The notes below the pieces were generated by a model, which made no database searches, was not told where the DNA came from, and was given only the letters and a program-made list of their open reading frames with translations. Positions 1 through 9,142 of a stretch of DNA of 64,000 bases are shown here, piece after piece. Where the stretch lies: assembly GCA_903822205.1 (NCBI GenBank), contig CAIJOK010000094.1, positions 1 through 64,000 of the forward strand. The letters are read 5' to 3'. This DNA comes from an uncultured beta proteobacterium. GTDB taxonomy: Bacteria; Pseudomonadota; Gammaproteobacteria; Burkholderiales; Burkholderiaceae_C. The position numbers and the translations under genes were made by a program. Within the stretch, counting starts at the first letter, position 1. Each line of letters opens with the position of its first letter.

Positions 1-900
1 CTAGACCTGAACACCCTTGAAAAGGTTAGCGGCAGCTATGTCAGCGATGACCTGCGGGATCGGGAAGACGACATTGTCTGGCGGGTGCATATCAAAGACA
101 GGTGGCTGTACCTGTACATTCTGCTTGAATTTCAATCCACAGTCGATCGCTGGATGGCAGTGCGCATGATGACCTACATGGGCCTGCTTTACCAGGACTT
201 GATCAAACAAAAAGAGTGGAGCGCCGATGGCAAACTGCCGCCAGTGCTGCCCATCGTGCTGTACAACGGCAGACCCCGTTGGCATGCCGCCACTGAAATT
301 GCAGAGTTGATCGACCTACCGCCCGGGCGATTGTCTGACTTTACGCCCAGGCTGCGTTACCTGCTGCTTGACGAAGGGTGCATGGATGAAAGCGGCCCCT
401 TGGCGATCAAAAATCTGGCTGCAGCGCTCTTTAGACTCGAAAAAAGCCGATCAGCCGATACGCTTACGCAAACCCTGACGGCACTGATCGAATGGTTGGG
501 CAACCCTGCGCAAAACTCATTGCGGCGTGCCTTTACCGTCTGGATCAACCGCGTATTGCTGCCGGCGCATTGGCCCGGTGTCACACTTCCTGAAAAGGAA
601 AACTTATTGGAGAACAACACGATGCTTGCTGAAACTGCCATGAAATGGACCGAGCAATGGAAACAGGAAGGCCTGCAAAAGGGCCGACAAGAGGGACGAC
701 AAGAGGGACGACAAGAGGGCCTGCAAGAGGGCTTGCTGGCAGGCGAGGCCACTGTGCTGGCGCGTCTGCTGAGCAAGCGCTTTGGCTCGCTGCCTGATGA
801 TGTGCGCGTTCGCATCTGTACCGCCACGGCCGATCAGCTTGAACATTGGGCTGATGCCATTCTGGATGCGCCCACACTGGCTGCGGTGTTTGCCAATTAA
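1..900 (+). CDS. Rpn family recombination-promoting nuclease / putative transposase, 5' partial
   Basis: The reading frame is open from base 1, so the start lies outside the window and 299 codons are visible. The first visible residues hold a DREDDIVWRV stretch, followed about 20 residues later by LLEFQS. This is the Asp...Glu-x-Gln pattern of the PD-(D/E)XK nuclease core of Rpn (YhgA-like) proteins. A PVLPIVLYNG segment typical of the family follows. Near residues 220-245 lies a GRQEG/LQEG repeat encoded by 12-base units, the Gln-Glu-Gly-rich linker common before the C-terminal DUF4351-like helices. The family is known for RecA-independent recombination and DNA cleavage; the role here is inferred. 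A GTG at base 85 is in frame but would cut the nuclease motif, so it is not the true start. Confidence 0.8.
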   Translation, partial: LDLNTLEKVSGSYVSDDLRDREDDIVWRVHIKDRWLYLYILLEFQSTVDRWMAVRMMTYMGLLYQDLIKQKEWSADGKLPPVLPIVLYNGRPRWHAATEIAELIDLPPGRLSDFTPRLRYLLLDEGCMDESGPLAIKNLAAALFRLEKSRSADTLTQTLTALIEWLGNPAQNSLRRAFTVWINRVLLPAHWPGVTLPEKENLLENNTMLAETAMKWTEQWKQEGLQKGRQEGRQEGRQEGLQEGLLAGEATVLARLLSKRFGSLPDDVRVRICTATADQLEHWADAILDAPTLAAVFAN

Positions 901-1131
901 TGGGGTAACAGAGGCCAGCAGGGCGCGATGTGCAAACGGTCAACAGGTCGGTTTTAGTGGCGTGGCCAATGGTCAGCCAAGCCGTTGTCCATGCACCGGT
1001 CTTGAGGGGCAAGGCGCAGGCCGGTCTGTTGGGCCTCACCTGGGATGCCATTCGTGTGTGGATCACGTGGTGAGGCCTGCGTGACTCAAAGCGGTTTGGG
1101 CATCGGCCATGGCCCCTGTGCGGCAGGGTCG

Positions 1132-1821
1132 ATGGAGCACACATTGCGCACCGGTTTGACGGCCCTCGGCCTTCAGTTGGAAGATTTTCAAATCGACCAG
1201 CTACTGGCCTATCTGGGCTTGATCCACAAGTGGAACCAGGTCTATAACCTGACTGCTGTACGTGCTCCTGCTGCCATGATGACGCACCACCTGCTGGACA
1301 GTCTGGCGGCGGTTGTTCCCTTGCAGCGCCATTTGGCACAGTGTGCAGGGCCATCTGACAGCCCGTCTGGTCTGGCAACAGCCCCGCACACTGCGGTTCG
1401 CCTGCTGGATGTGGGGTCAGGGGCGGGTCTGCCGGGCGTGGTAATGGCCATTTGCTGCCCCACAATCCACGTGGATTGTGTGGATGCGGTCGCTAAAAAA
1501 GCAGCCTTTATTCGTCAGGCTGCGGGGGTTTTGAACCTGCCTCATCTGCACGGTTTGCACGATCGCGTCGAGCGATTAAGCAACTGTTACAACGTGATCA
1601 CAGCACGCGCTGTGGCTTCTTTGCATGACATCACCGGTATGTCGGGGTCCGCTTTGGCCCCCGGGGGGGTCTGGATGGCCATGAAGGGCATCTATCCTGA
1701 TGCAGAGCTGGCTCAATTGCCAGCCCACATCAGGGCTTTTCATGTGGAAATGCTGTCGGTGCCAGGCCTGGATGTTGAGCGTTGCCTGGTCTGGATGCAA
1801 AACAAGGCCGACCCCTCATGA
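1132..1821 (+). CDS. rsmG: 16S rRNA (guanine-527-N7)-methyltransferase RsmG
   Basis: The product (229 residues) matches RsmG/GidB, which uses S-adenosylmethionine to methylate G527 in the 530 loop of 16S rRNA. Visible family features are the N-terminal LIHKWNQVYNLTAVR segment, the HHLLDSL motif, the SAM-binding glycine loop LLDVGSGAGLPG, the acidic VDCVDAVAKKAAFIRQ strand, and NVITARAVASL near the C-terminus. I chose the ATG at 1132 because the homologous region begins there. An in-frame GTG at 1081 would add 17 residues of no recognisable character. rsmG is often followed by parA-parB, but here the next gene is lpdA on the other strand, so that synteny is absent. Confidence 0.92.
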   Translation: MEHTLRTGLTALGLQLEDFQIDQLLAYLGLIHKWNQVYNLTAVRAPAAMMTHHLLDSLAAVVPLQRHLAQCAGPSDSPSGLATAPHTAVRLLDVGSGAGLPGVVMAICCPTIHVDCVDAVAKKAAFIRQAAGVLNLPHLHGLHDRVERLSNCYNVITARAVASLHDITGMSGSALAPGGVWMAMKGIYPDAELAQLPAHIRAFHVEMLSVPGLDVERCLVWMQNKADPS

Positions 1822-2021
1822 ATGACAAAACTTGAAGATTTCCTCAATCCCGAAGTTCACAAGCGTGAGCGACACAACAAGCGAAAGGTATCCATCCACA
1901 GCAGAGCTCACAGCCCAAGTGACACCAACCGTTCACAAAGTCTGCACATCTCGCAAATTTTGTCCATCACATCGCGGGGGCGTTGGGGCGGTTTGCATCA
2001 GTCCTACTTGCATGACACAGG

Positions 2022-3545
2022 TTATTTGCGTACCGGTGGCAGGTCCGTGCAATGGCCCAGGGCAGCCTCGGCGGCCATGCCGATGGACTCGCCCAGCGTG
2101 GGGTGCGGGTGAATGGTGTGACCGATGTCCCAGGCATCTGCGCCCATCTCGATGGCCAGGGCCAACTCGCCGATCATGTCTCCGGCATGAATGCCCACCA
2201 TGCTACCCCCCAAAATCTGGCCGTGGCTCTTGGACGCTGGGTCATCATCAAACAGCAGCTTGGTCAGGCCGTCGTCGCGGCCATTGGACATGGCACGCCC
2301 TGAGGCCGCCCACGGAAACACACCCCTTTTGACCTTCACGCCCTGCGCTTTGGCCACATCCTCGGTCAGCCCCACCCAGGCAATCTCAGGGTTGGTGTAG
2401 GCCACGGACGGGATCACACGCGCATCAAAGGCAGCACTTGCCAGTTTAGGCAGGCCATGCAACTCACCGGCTATCACACTTGCCGCCACGTGGCCTTCAT
2501 GCACGGCCTTGTGCGCCAGCATGGGCTGACCCGTGATGTCTCCGATCGCCAAAATGTGGGCCACGTTGGTACGCATTTGGGTATCCACCTGGATAAAGCC
2601 CCGATCGGTCACGAATACACCGGCCCTGTCTGCGCCAATCTGACGGCCATTGGGGGTTCGGCCAACGGCTTGCAGCACCATGTCATAGGTTTGCGGCGCG
2701 GGCACTGTATCGCCGTCCCTCATGGGCGCAAACGTGACCTCGATCCCGTCCTGTGTGGCCCGGGCGGCCACGGTTCGGGTCTGGGTCAGGATATGGTCAA
2801 AGCGGTGGGCATTGGTCTTGTGCCAGATTTGGACCATGTCCCGGTCTGCGCTCGGCATCAGTCCGTCCAGCATTTCAACCACGTCCAGACGGCTGCCCAG
2901 TGCGCTATAGACCGTGCCCAGCTCCAGTCCGATGATGCCGCCTCCCACGATCAACATGCGCCTGGGGACAAAGGGCAGCGCCAGCGCACCGGTCGAATCG
3001 ACCACCCGCACGTCGTCAGGCAACATGGGCAAATGAACGGCGGACGAGCCTGCGGCAATGATGCAGTGCCTGAACGCGATGGTTTTGGGGGGGCCGCCCT
3101 GCGTCGGTGTGTGGGTGTGGGTGGGGGCAGATGTAGATGTGTCGGTGACGGCCAGATGGTGGGCATCCACAAAACGGGCATGACCACGAACAACGGTCAC
3201 TTTGCGCATTTTGGCCATGGCGGCAAGGCCCGTGGTCAGGCGTTTCACCACCTTGTCGCGATGGCTGCGCAGGGAATCGAGATTGACGGCGGGCGCACCC
3301 CACTGCACTCCCATAGCCGCCAGGTGGCTGACCTCGTCGATGACCGAGGCCACGTGCAGCAAGGTCTTGGACGGGATGCAGCCTACATTGAGGCACACGC
3401 CGCCCAGGGTGGCGTAGCGCTCAACCAGGATCACTTTAAGCCCCAGATCAGCGGCCCTGAACGCAGCGCTGTAGCCCCCCGGACCAGCTCCGATCACCAG
3501 CAGGTCGCAATCAGGGTGGGTGGGATGGTTGAGAATGGTGGGCAT
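2022..3545 (-). CDS. lpdA: Dihydrolipoyl dehydrogenase
   Basis: This is a 507-residue FAD-dependent oxidoreductase that reoxidises dihydrolipoamide in 2-oxoacid dehydrogenase complexes or the glycine cleavage system. It has the N-terminal FAD loop LLVIGAGPGGYSAAFRAADLG, the redox-active disulphide GGVCLNVGCIPSK, an NAD-binding loop LIVGGGIIGLELG, the second FAD motif AIGDITGQPMLAHKA and the C-terminal catalytic HTIHPHPTLGES. The ATG at 3545 is preceded by an AAGG-type ribosome site and begins just before the FAD loop; the frame is open further upstream but without homology. A low-complexity Thr/His/Pro insert lies near residues 140-155. No E1 or E2 subunit genes adjoin it, so the complex it serves cannot be read from context. 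Confidence 0.93.
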   Translation of the reverse strand: MPTILNHPTHPDCDLLVIGAGPGGYSAAFRAADLGLKVILVERYATLGGVCLNVGCIPSKTLLHVASVIDEVSHLAAMGVQWGAPAVNLDSLRSHRDKVVKRLTTGLAAMAKMRKVTVVRGHARFVDAHHLAVTDTSTSAPTHTHTPTQGGPPKTIAFRHCIIAAGSSAVHLPMLPDDVRVVDSTGALALPFVPRRMLIVGGGIIGLELGTVYSALGSRLDVVEMLDGLMPSADRDMVQIWHKTNAHRFDHILTQTRTVAARATQDGIEVTFAPMRDGDTVPAPQTYDMVLQAVGRTPNGRQIGADRAGVFVTDRGFIQVDTQMRTNVAHILAIGDITGQPMLAHKAVHEGHVAASVIAGELHGLPKLASAAFDARVIPSVAYTNPEIAWVGLTEDVAKAQGVKVKRGVFPWAASGRAMSNGRDDGLTKLLFDDDPASKSHGQILGGSMVGIHAGDMIGELALAIEMGADAWDIGHTIHPHPTLGESIGMAAEAALGHCTDLPPVRK

Positions 3546-3771
3546 GATGGTGACCTTTTGATTGAAATTGAGACAAACCGAGCGTGTGCGTTGTGGTGTT
3601 CCACACGATGCGAATCGCGTATTGTCTTCGCCAGAGCGCATTGATGAGGCCATTGTGCGCAAAGTCCTGCGGCTGCGAGCACGGCATGGCGAGTGCAAAA
3701 GCTATGATGATCGGACGAACCTGTCCCAGGTACGAAATCTCAGTTGCCTGATACCCTTACGCGACAACACC

Positions 3772-5505
3772 ATGCAAATCATTGTCAGACCAGCCTATCC
3801 ACGCACCGCCTGGGCGCTGGAGCAAAGCGGCATTCACCCCCTGTTAGCGCAGTTGTACGCTGCCCGTGGTATTCAGAGCATGCAAGAGTTAGACCCAGGT
3901 ATGTCCCGTCTGCTGCCCCCCGACAGTCTGAAAGGCTGCTCCGAAGCCGCCGTGCTGCTGGCTGATGCCATTGGGGCAGGCCAAAAGCTGTGCATCGTGG
4001 CCGACTACGACTGCGACGGAGCCACCGCTTGCGCCGTAGCCCTTCGCGGATTGCGGCTGCTGGGGGCACGTCAGGTGGACTACATCGTTCCAGACCGCGT
4101 AGCAGATGGTTACGGCCTGACCGCGCCCATATCCCAGCGCGTCAAGGCGCGTGGAGCCGACGTGTTGATCACGGTCGATAACGGCATTGCCAGTTTTGAC
4201 GGTGTGGCGTGCGCCCGCTCTCTTGGCTTGCAAGTGCTGGTGACTGACCACCACTTGAGTGCCTGCCCAGACGGTTTGCCTGCCCTGCCTGATGCCCACG
4301 TCATCGTCAACCCCAACCAACCAGGCTGCACGTTTGAGAGCAAATCCCTCGCTGGTGTAGGTGTGATGTTTTATGTGCTGTTGGCTCTGCGTGCATTGCT
4401 GCGTCAGAGAGGCGTGTTTGATGCAGCCTGCCAGCCACGGCTGGACACCCTGCTGCCGCTGGTGGCTTTGGGCACGGTGGCTGATGTGGTCAAACTTGAT
4501 GCCAACAACCGCCGGCTGGTGGCGCAGGGCCTTCAAAGAGTCCGGGCGCAACAGCAGCCCGCCGGCATGGCCGCCCTGTTTGCCGCATCAGGGCGAGATG
4601 CCAAAACCGCCACGACCTTTGATTTTGGCTTTGCTCTGGGGCCGCGCCTGAACGCTGCGGGCCGGTTGTCAGACATGACGATTGGCATTGAATGCCTGCT
4701 GACCGACGATGATGCCGTGGCCCGCCAGCTTGCCACCACGCTCGATGCCATCAACCGTGAACGCCGCGAGATCGAAGACACCATGCGAGACCAGGCCCTG
4801 ACCGTAACCGATGCCCTGTTCACCGATGTGAGCGCCCCGCCACCAGCGGTGTGTGTCTTTGATGGTGGTTTTCATGAAGGCGTGGTGGGCATTGTGGCGG
4901 CACGGCTCAAGGACAAACTCCATCGCCCCACCTTTGTTTTTGCCCGAAGCGGCGCTGAGGGCCGTGCGCACGAACTTAAAGGATCGGGCCGGTCGATTGT
5001 GGGGTTTCATTTGCGCGACGCGCTTGACCTGGTGGCCAAGCGCCACCCGGGGGTGCTGCTGCGCTTTGGTGGCCATGCCATGGCGGCGGGCTGCACGGTG
5101 GCCGAGGAGCATCTGGCGCAGTTTGAACAGGCCTTTAGCCAGGTGGCGCTGGAGTGGCTGGATGCCGCCACCCTGACGCGACGCATCGACACCGACGGCG
5201 CACTCAAAGCCGAATACCGCCGCCCCGATCTGGTCGACACCCTGCACCACGAGGTCTGGGGCCAAGGATTTGCCGCCCCCACGTTCAGCGAAGAACTCGA
5301 CGTGGTGTCGCAAAAGCTCTTGGGTGGCAAACACTTGGCACTCAAGCTGAAGCACCAGGGCCAGCCGGTTGATGGCATCTGGTTTGGTCACACCACGCCA
5401 CTGCCCCCTCGCGTCAAACTGGCGTTCAGACTGGACATCGACACTTGGCGCGGGGCAAGACAGGTGCGTTTTCTGATCGAGGCAGCCGAGCTGCCTGATC
5501 GGTGA
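3772..5505 (+). CDS. recJ: Single-stranded-DNA-specific exonuclease RecJ
   Basis: RecJ degrades single-stranded DNA 5' to 3' in recombinational and mismatch repair. The 577-residue product has the DHH phosphoesterase motifs in order: VADYDCDGATA near residue 78, ITVDNGIAS, VTDHHL, VNPNQPG, and the DHHA1 motif RFGGHAMAAGC near residue 435. A C-terminal OB-like region follows. The start is the ATG at 3772, which gives the family's usual MQIIVRP-type beginning; the frame upstream is open for 70 codons but reads as non-coding. The gene is divergent from lpdA with about 225 bases between them, and 45 bases separate it from the transglycosylase gene downstream. Confidence 0.95.
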   Translation: MQIIVRPAYPRTAWALEQSGIHPLLAQLYAARGIQSMQELDPGMSRLLPPDSLKGCSEAAVLLADAIGAGQKLCIVADYDCDGATACAVALRGLRLLGARQVDYIVPDRVADGYGLTAPISQRVKARGADVLITVDNGIASFDGVACARSLGLQVLVTDHHLSACPDGLPALPDAHVIVNPNQPGCTFESKSLAGVGVMFYVLLALRALLRQRGVFDAACQPRLDTLLPLVALGTVADVVKLDANNRRLVAQGLQRVRAQQQPAGMAALFAASGRDAKTATTFDFGFALGPRLNAAGRLSDMTIGIECLLTDDDAVARQLATTLDAINRERREIEDTMRDQALTVTDALFTDVSAPPPAVCVFDGGFHEGVVGIVAARLKDKLHRPTFVFARSGAEGRAHELKGSGRSIVGFHLRDALDLVAKRHPGVLLRFGGHAMAAGCTVAEEHLAQFEQAFSQVALEWLDAATLTRRIDTDGALKAEYRRPDLVDTLHHEVWGQGFAAPTFSEELDVVSQKLLGGKHLALKLKHQGQPVDGIWFGHTTPLPPRVKLAFRLDIDTWRGARQVRFLIEAAELPDR

Positions 5506-5550
5506 GGGCATGTTGAGATCAGCGCATCGTCTCATGATTAAATCCGTGAC

Positions 5551-7566
5551 ATGCAGAAAATCTTTCGCTTGAGCGCCTTGATCGCCTTGTATGGCTGCCT
5601 GGTGTTGCTGGCCGTCATGCCCACAGGGGTGTGGGCGGCCCGTGCTTTGGTGACGGGCAAACCCTCGCCAGATGCGCTGATCCTGGCGATGAAACAGGCC
5701 TTCAAACAGGGCCACAGCAAACGCCTGACTGAGCTTTTGCCCAGGGTGGCCGGTCATCGTCTGTTGCCGTGGGCCGCCTATTGGGAGCTTTCAGCGCGAC
5801 TTCAAACGGCTCATCCCGCCGAGATCGAGGCCTTTTTAACCCGCTACCAGGGCAGTTACCAGGCCGATCGTCTGCGCAACGACTGGCTGCTGCTGTTGGG
5901 GCAGCGCCGTGACTGGGCACGCTTTGCGGTTGTCGCCCCGGGGCTGCACATGAACGACGATCGCGACGTTCGCTGCTACGCTTTGGCGATGGACCTCAAG
6001 GTGTCGGGCGTGGGCCACCCTGAAGAGGTCAAACAACAGTGGTACGCCCAAAAAGATGCCGGTGATGGCTGCCGTCTGGCTGCTGCCGTCCATTACGCGG
6101 CAGGGCAACTGTCTGAGGATGACATCTGGCGCAAAGCCCGACTGGCCGCAGAGGCCAATCAAGCTAACGCCACACGTCAGGCCGTTGCCATCGCAGCACC
6201 TGCCGCCCCGGTTTCACTGGATGAAATCTGGGCCAAGCCTGTGCGTTTTTTAACCCTGCAACAGCAGCCCCCCCCAGACCTGCATGTCGCCTCTGAACTG
6301 ACCCTGCTGGCGTTGATCCGTCTGGCGCAAACTGACTGTGACCAGGCGGCTGAGCTGTTAGCCAAACAACGCCATTTGAGCGATGCTCAGCGCAGTTGGG
6401 GCTGGGGGGCGATTGGCAAGCAGTCTGCCCAAAATTTGTCGCCTGATGCCCTGCGCTACTTTGCCAACGCCCCTCCACAGAGCCAAAGCGACGAGCACCT
6501 GGCCTGGCGGGTACGCGCTGCATTGCGACAAGGGCAGTGGGAAGAGGTTTTGGGCGTTACACAAGCCATGAGCGCAGCGGTCAATGCTGAACCCGCCTGG
6601 ATTTATTGGCGCGCTCGTGCCCTGCGCCAGTTAGCCCGATCGGAGGCCGATTTGGCCCGGGCCGCACAACTGTTCCAAAGCATTCAGGGCACAAGTGGCT
6701 TTTATGAAGTACTGGCCACCGAGGAACTGGGCCGATCCATCACCCTGCCGCCTGCGCCGCCCCTTTTGAGCGCCCTGGAGCAAGAAACAGCGCGTTCCCA
6801 CACCGGCCTGCGGCAAGCCCTGGCAGCCATTCGCATGGGGCTTCGGTCTGAGGGCGTTCGTGAGTGGAATTACCACACCAATCTGCACCAGCCCGGTGGC
6901 ATGAACGACCGTGAACTCTTGGCGGCAGCAAACCTGGCCTGCCAGCATGAGGTGTGGGATCGGTGTATCAATACCAGTGAACGCACCAAAAACGTGGTCG
7001 ACGTCGCCCAGCGTTTTGTGATGCCACACCAGCAGGCCGTGCTGGCGCACAGTGCCCACATCGGTCTGGATGCCGCCTATGTCTATGGTTTGATTCGCCA
7101 GGAAAGCCGCTTTGTGACCGATGCCAGGTCAGGCGTAGGGGCTTCAGGACTGATGCAGATCATGCCCGCCACCGCCCGCTGGACGGCCAAAAAAATGGGG
7201 CTGACCCACTTTGACTTGCGCCACATCGATGATCTGAAGACCAATATAACCATTGGCACCGGTTACCTTCAACTGGTTCTGGATGACTTTGGCGGGTCGA
7301 TGCTGATGGCATCAGCCGCCTACAACGCAGGCCCGGGCCGTCCCCGCCGCTGGCGCGGTCAAACCGGCGGTCCAGTTCTTGAGGGGGCCATCTGGGCCGA
7401 AAATGTGCCTTTTGCAGAAACACGCGACTATGTCAAAAAGGTGCTTTTTAACACCACCTTGTACGCTGCGCTGATCACTGGCCTGCCGCAGTCGCTTAAA
7501 CAACGGCTGGGCCAAGTTGGCCCGCGTGATGCCAGCGCACCGGCGGTCAATCGCGCACTGCCTTAA
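5551..7566 (+). CDS. slt: Soluble lytic murein transglycosylase
   Basis: The 671-residue product starts with a signal peptide (hydrophobic stretch ending MPTGVWA-ARA), so it should act in the periplasm on peptidoglycan. Residues from about 50 to 480 are a long alpha-helical superhelical domain as in Slt70. The C-terminal third carries the SLT catalytic domain: YGLIRQESRF with the catalytic Glu, GASGLMQIMPATA, the TNITIGTGYL segment and AYNAGPGRPRRW. The family cleaves between N-acetylmuramic acid and N-acetylglucosamine, leaving 1,6-anhydro ends. It lies downstream of recJ and upstream of a peptidase pair without an obvious functional link. Confidence 0.93.
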   Translation: MQKIFRLSALIALYGCLVLLAVMPTGVWAARALVTGKPSPDALILAMKQAFKQGHSKRLTELLPRVAGHRLLPWAAYWELSARLQTAHPAEIEAFLTRYQGSYQADRLRNDWLLLLGQRRDWARFAVVAPGLHMNDDRDVRCYALAMDLKVSGVGHPEEVKQQWYAQKDAGDGCRLAAAVHYAAGQLSEDDIWRKARLAAEANQANATRQAVAIAAPAAPVSLDEIWAKPVRFLTLQQQPPPDLHVASELTLLALIRLAQTDCDQAAELLAKQRHLSDAQRSWGWGAIGKQSAQNLSPDALRYFANAPPQSQSDEHLAWRVRAALRQGQWEEVLGVTQAMSAAVNAEPAWIYWRARALRQLARSEADLARAAQLFQSIQGTSGFYEVLATEELGRSITLPPAPPLLSALEQETARSHTGLRQALAAIRMGLRSEGVREWNYHTNLHQPGGMNDRELLAAANLACQHEVWDRCINTSERTKNVVDVAQRFVMPHQQAVLAHSAHIGLDAAYVYGLIRQESRFVTDARSGVGASGLMQIMPATARWTAKKMGLTHFDLRHIDDLKTNITIGTGYLQLVLDDFGGSMLMASAAYNAGPGRPRRWRGQTGGPVLEGAIWAENVPFAETRDYVKKVLFNTTLYAALITGLPQSLKQRLGQVGPRDASAPAVNRALP

Positions 7567-7611
7567 GTCACCATCGGTCTATGACGACCTCGATACATCA
7601 ATATCTCAATA

Positions 7612-7640
7612 TCTCATTACCTCATTACCTCATTACCTCA
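7612..7640. repeat. Short tandem repeat, 8-base unit CTCATTAC
   Basis: Three full copies and one partial copy of an 8-base unit lie directly ahead of the ATG at 7645, where a ribosome binding site would be expected. No Shine-Dalgarno sequence is visible. Changes in copy number would alter spacing in the translation start region. Similar short repeats precede several other genes in the window. Confidence 0.85.
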
Positions 7641-7644
7641 ACCC

Positions 7645-9123
7645 ATGAACCCTCAGCATTTATCAGCCCCCCACCGTCTATGGCTTGCGCTGCACTGCTG
7701 TGCATCCATGCTGACTGCGGTTTTTTGGCACGGGCAGGCGCTGTCTCAATCCACTGCCACTGCCGGTGCGCCCGTTGCTGATGCAGCCACTGTGGCTGTG
7801 GCCTTGGCCCCTGTGCATCGGTTCACCTTGAAAAACGGCATGACGCTGTTGGTCAAACCCGACCGGCGCGCCCCCACCGCTGTCCACATGCTGTGGCTGC
7901 GGGTGGGGTCGATGGACGAGGTGGACGGCACATCCGGCGTGGCGCACATGCTGGAGCACATGATGTTCAAGGGCACGCCCACTGTGCCTGCCGGAGAGTT
8001 TTCACGCAGGGTGGCCGCGCTGGGTGGGCGTGAAAACGCCTTTACAGGTTTGGATTACACCGGTTATTTTCAGCAGATTCCGGCCAGTCGATTGGGTGAC
8101 GTGATGTCACTGGAGTCCGACCGCTTTGCCCATAGCCGTTGGGCGGACGATGATTTCAAAAAAGAGCTGGAAGTGGTCAAAGAGGAACGCCGGATGCGTA
8201 CCGAGGACGACCCTCGCGCCCTGCTGAATGAAGCCTTGCACGCCACGGTGTTTGTTGCATCACCCTACCGCCGGCCCATCATCGGCTGGATGAGCGATCT
8301 GCAATCGCTGACACTGGGCGATGTGCGCAGTTTTTATCAGCGCTGGTATGTTCCGGCCAATGCCGCAGTGGTCGTGGCCGGTGATGTCGATGTCCAGCAC
8401 GTGCTGGCCCTGGCCCAAAAGTATTACGGCCATTTGCCTGCGCGCCCCGTGCCGCCCCGCAAGCCTCGCCTGGAGCCTGTACAGGCCGGCCTGAAGCGCT
8501 TTGCTTTCAAGGCTCCCGCTGAACAGTCGTATCTGACACTGGCCTTCCATGTGCCATCGCTCACGTCTTTGGATGGTGGACAAGAGGACACCGATGCCCT
8601 GGCGCTGACGGTGTTGTCGGCAGTGCTGGATGGCTACAGTGGTGCTCGTCTTGAACGCGCCCTGACCCAGGGGCCGGATCGCGTGGCCGATGTGGCTAAT
8701 TCTGACAATGGGCTGTGGGGCCGTGGGCCGCAGTTATTTTTATTGACAGCCATCCCTGCTGCGGGCAAAACCACCGAACAAGTTGAAACCGCACTGCGTG
8801 AGCAGGTGGCGCGCATTGCCCGTGACGGTGTGCAAGAGTCCGAGCTTAGCCGCGTCAAAACCCAATGGGTGGCCCATGCCGTCTATCAGCGCGACTCCGT
8901 GTTGAACCAGGCGCAAGAGCTGGGTGTAGGCTGGGTGATAGGCCAGCCGCCTGATGCCCACGAGCGTCTGATCGAACGTCTGCGTGCCGTCACTGCCGCG
9001 CAGGTTCAGGCTGTGGCTGCCAAATACTTTGGCGACGACCACCTGACCGTGGGTCAGTTGGTTCCGCAGGCAAAGCACTCAACCGGCACGGTGCAAAAAT
9101 TTGCGCCGGGTTCCACCCCATGA
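7645..9123 (+). CDS. M16 family zinc metallopeptidase, catalytic subunit
   Basis: This 492-residue pitrilysin-family protein (M16B, like bacterial processing peptidases) has an N-terminal signal-like segment ending near residue 40, so a periplasmic place is likely. The inverted zinc motif HMLEHMMFKGT, near residue 102, gives the HXXEH ligands and catalytic Glu, and a downstream Glu lies in the KKELEVVKEERRMRTEDDPRA segment. The C-terminal half has the second M16 fold. It is followed by a second M16 gene that lacks the zinc motif, the usual arrangement for a two-subunit peptidase. The substrate cannot be read from the sequence. No Shine-Dalgarno is visible because a tandem repeat occupies that place. 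Confidence 0.9.
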   Translation: MNPQHLSAPHRLWLALHCCASMLTAVFWHGQALSQSTATAGAPVADAATVAVALAPVHRFTLKNGMTLLVKPDRRAPTAVHMLWLRVGSMDEVDGTSGVAHMLEHMMFKGTPTVPAGEFSRRVAALGGRENAFTGLDYTGYFQQIPASRLGDVMSLESDRFAHSRWADDDFKKELEVVKEERRMRTEDDPRALLNEALHATVFVASPYRRPIIGWMSDLQSLTLGDVRSFYQRWYVPANAAVVVAGDVDVQHVLALAQKYYGHLPARPVPPRKPRLEPVQAGLKRFAFKAPAEQSYLTLAFHVPSLTSLDGGQEDTDALALTVLSAVLDGYSGARLERALTQGPDRVADVANSDNGLWGRGPQLFLLTAIPAAGKTTEQVETALREQVARIARDGVQESELSRVKTQWVAHAVYQRDSVLNQAQELGVGWVIGQPPDAHERLIERLRAVTAAQVQAVAAKYFGDDHLTVGQLVPQAKHSTGTVQKFAPGSTP

Positions 9124-9142
9124 CCCCTCGCTGCGGACTGAC

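Noticed and set aside
581..1465. Long reverse-strand open frame opposite the Rpn and rsmG genes
   Set aside because: It crosses two well-supported forward genes and its residue make-up (Pro, Arg and Cys rich) is that of a shadow frame in GC-rich DNA.
1822..2021. Possible small genes between rsmG and lpdA
   Set aside because: The two open frames overlap each other, lack ribosome sites and read as random basic peptides that run into lpdA antisense.
2457..3644. 395-codon forward frame inside lpdA
   Set aside because: His- and Gly-rich antisense translation of a clear dihydrolipoyl dehydrogenase; no family motif.
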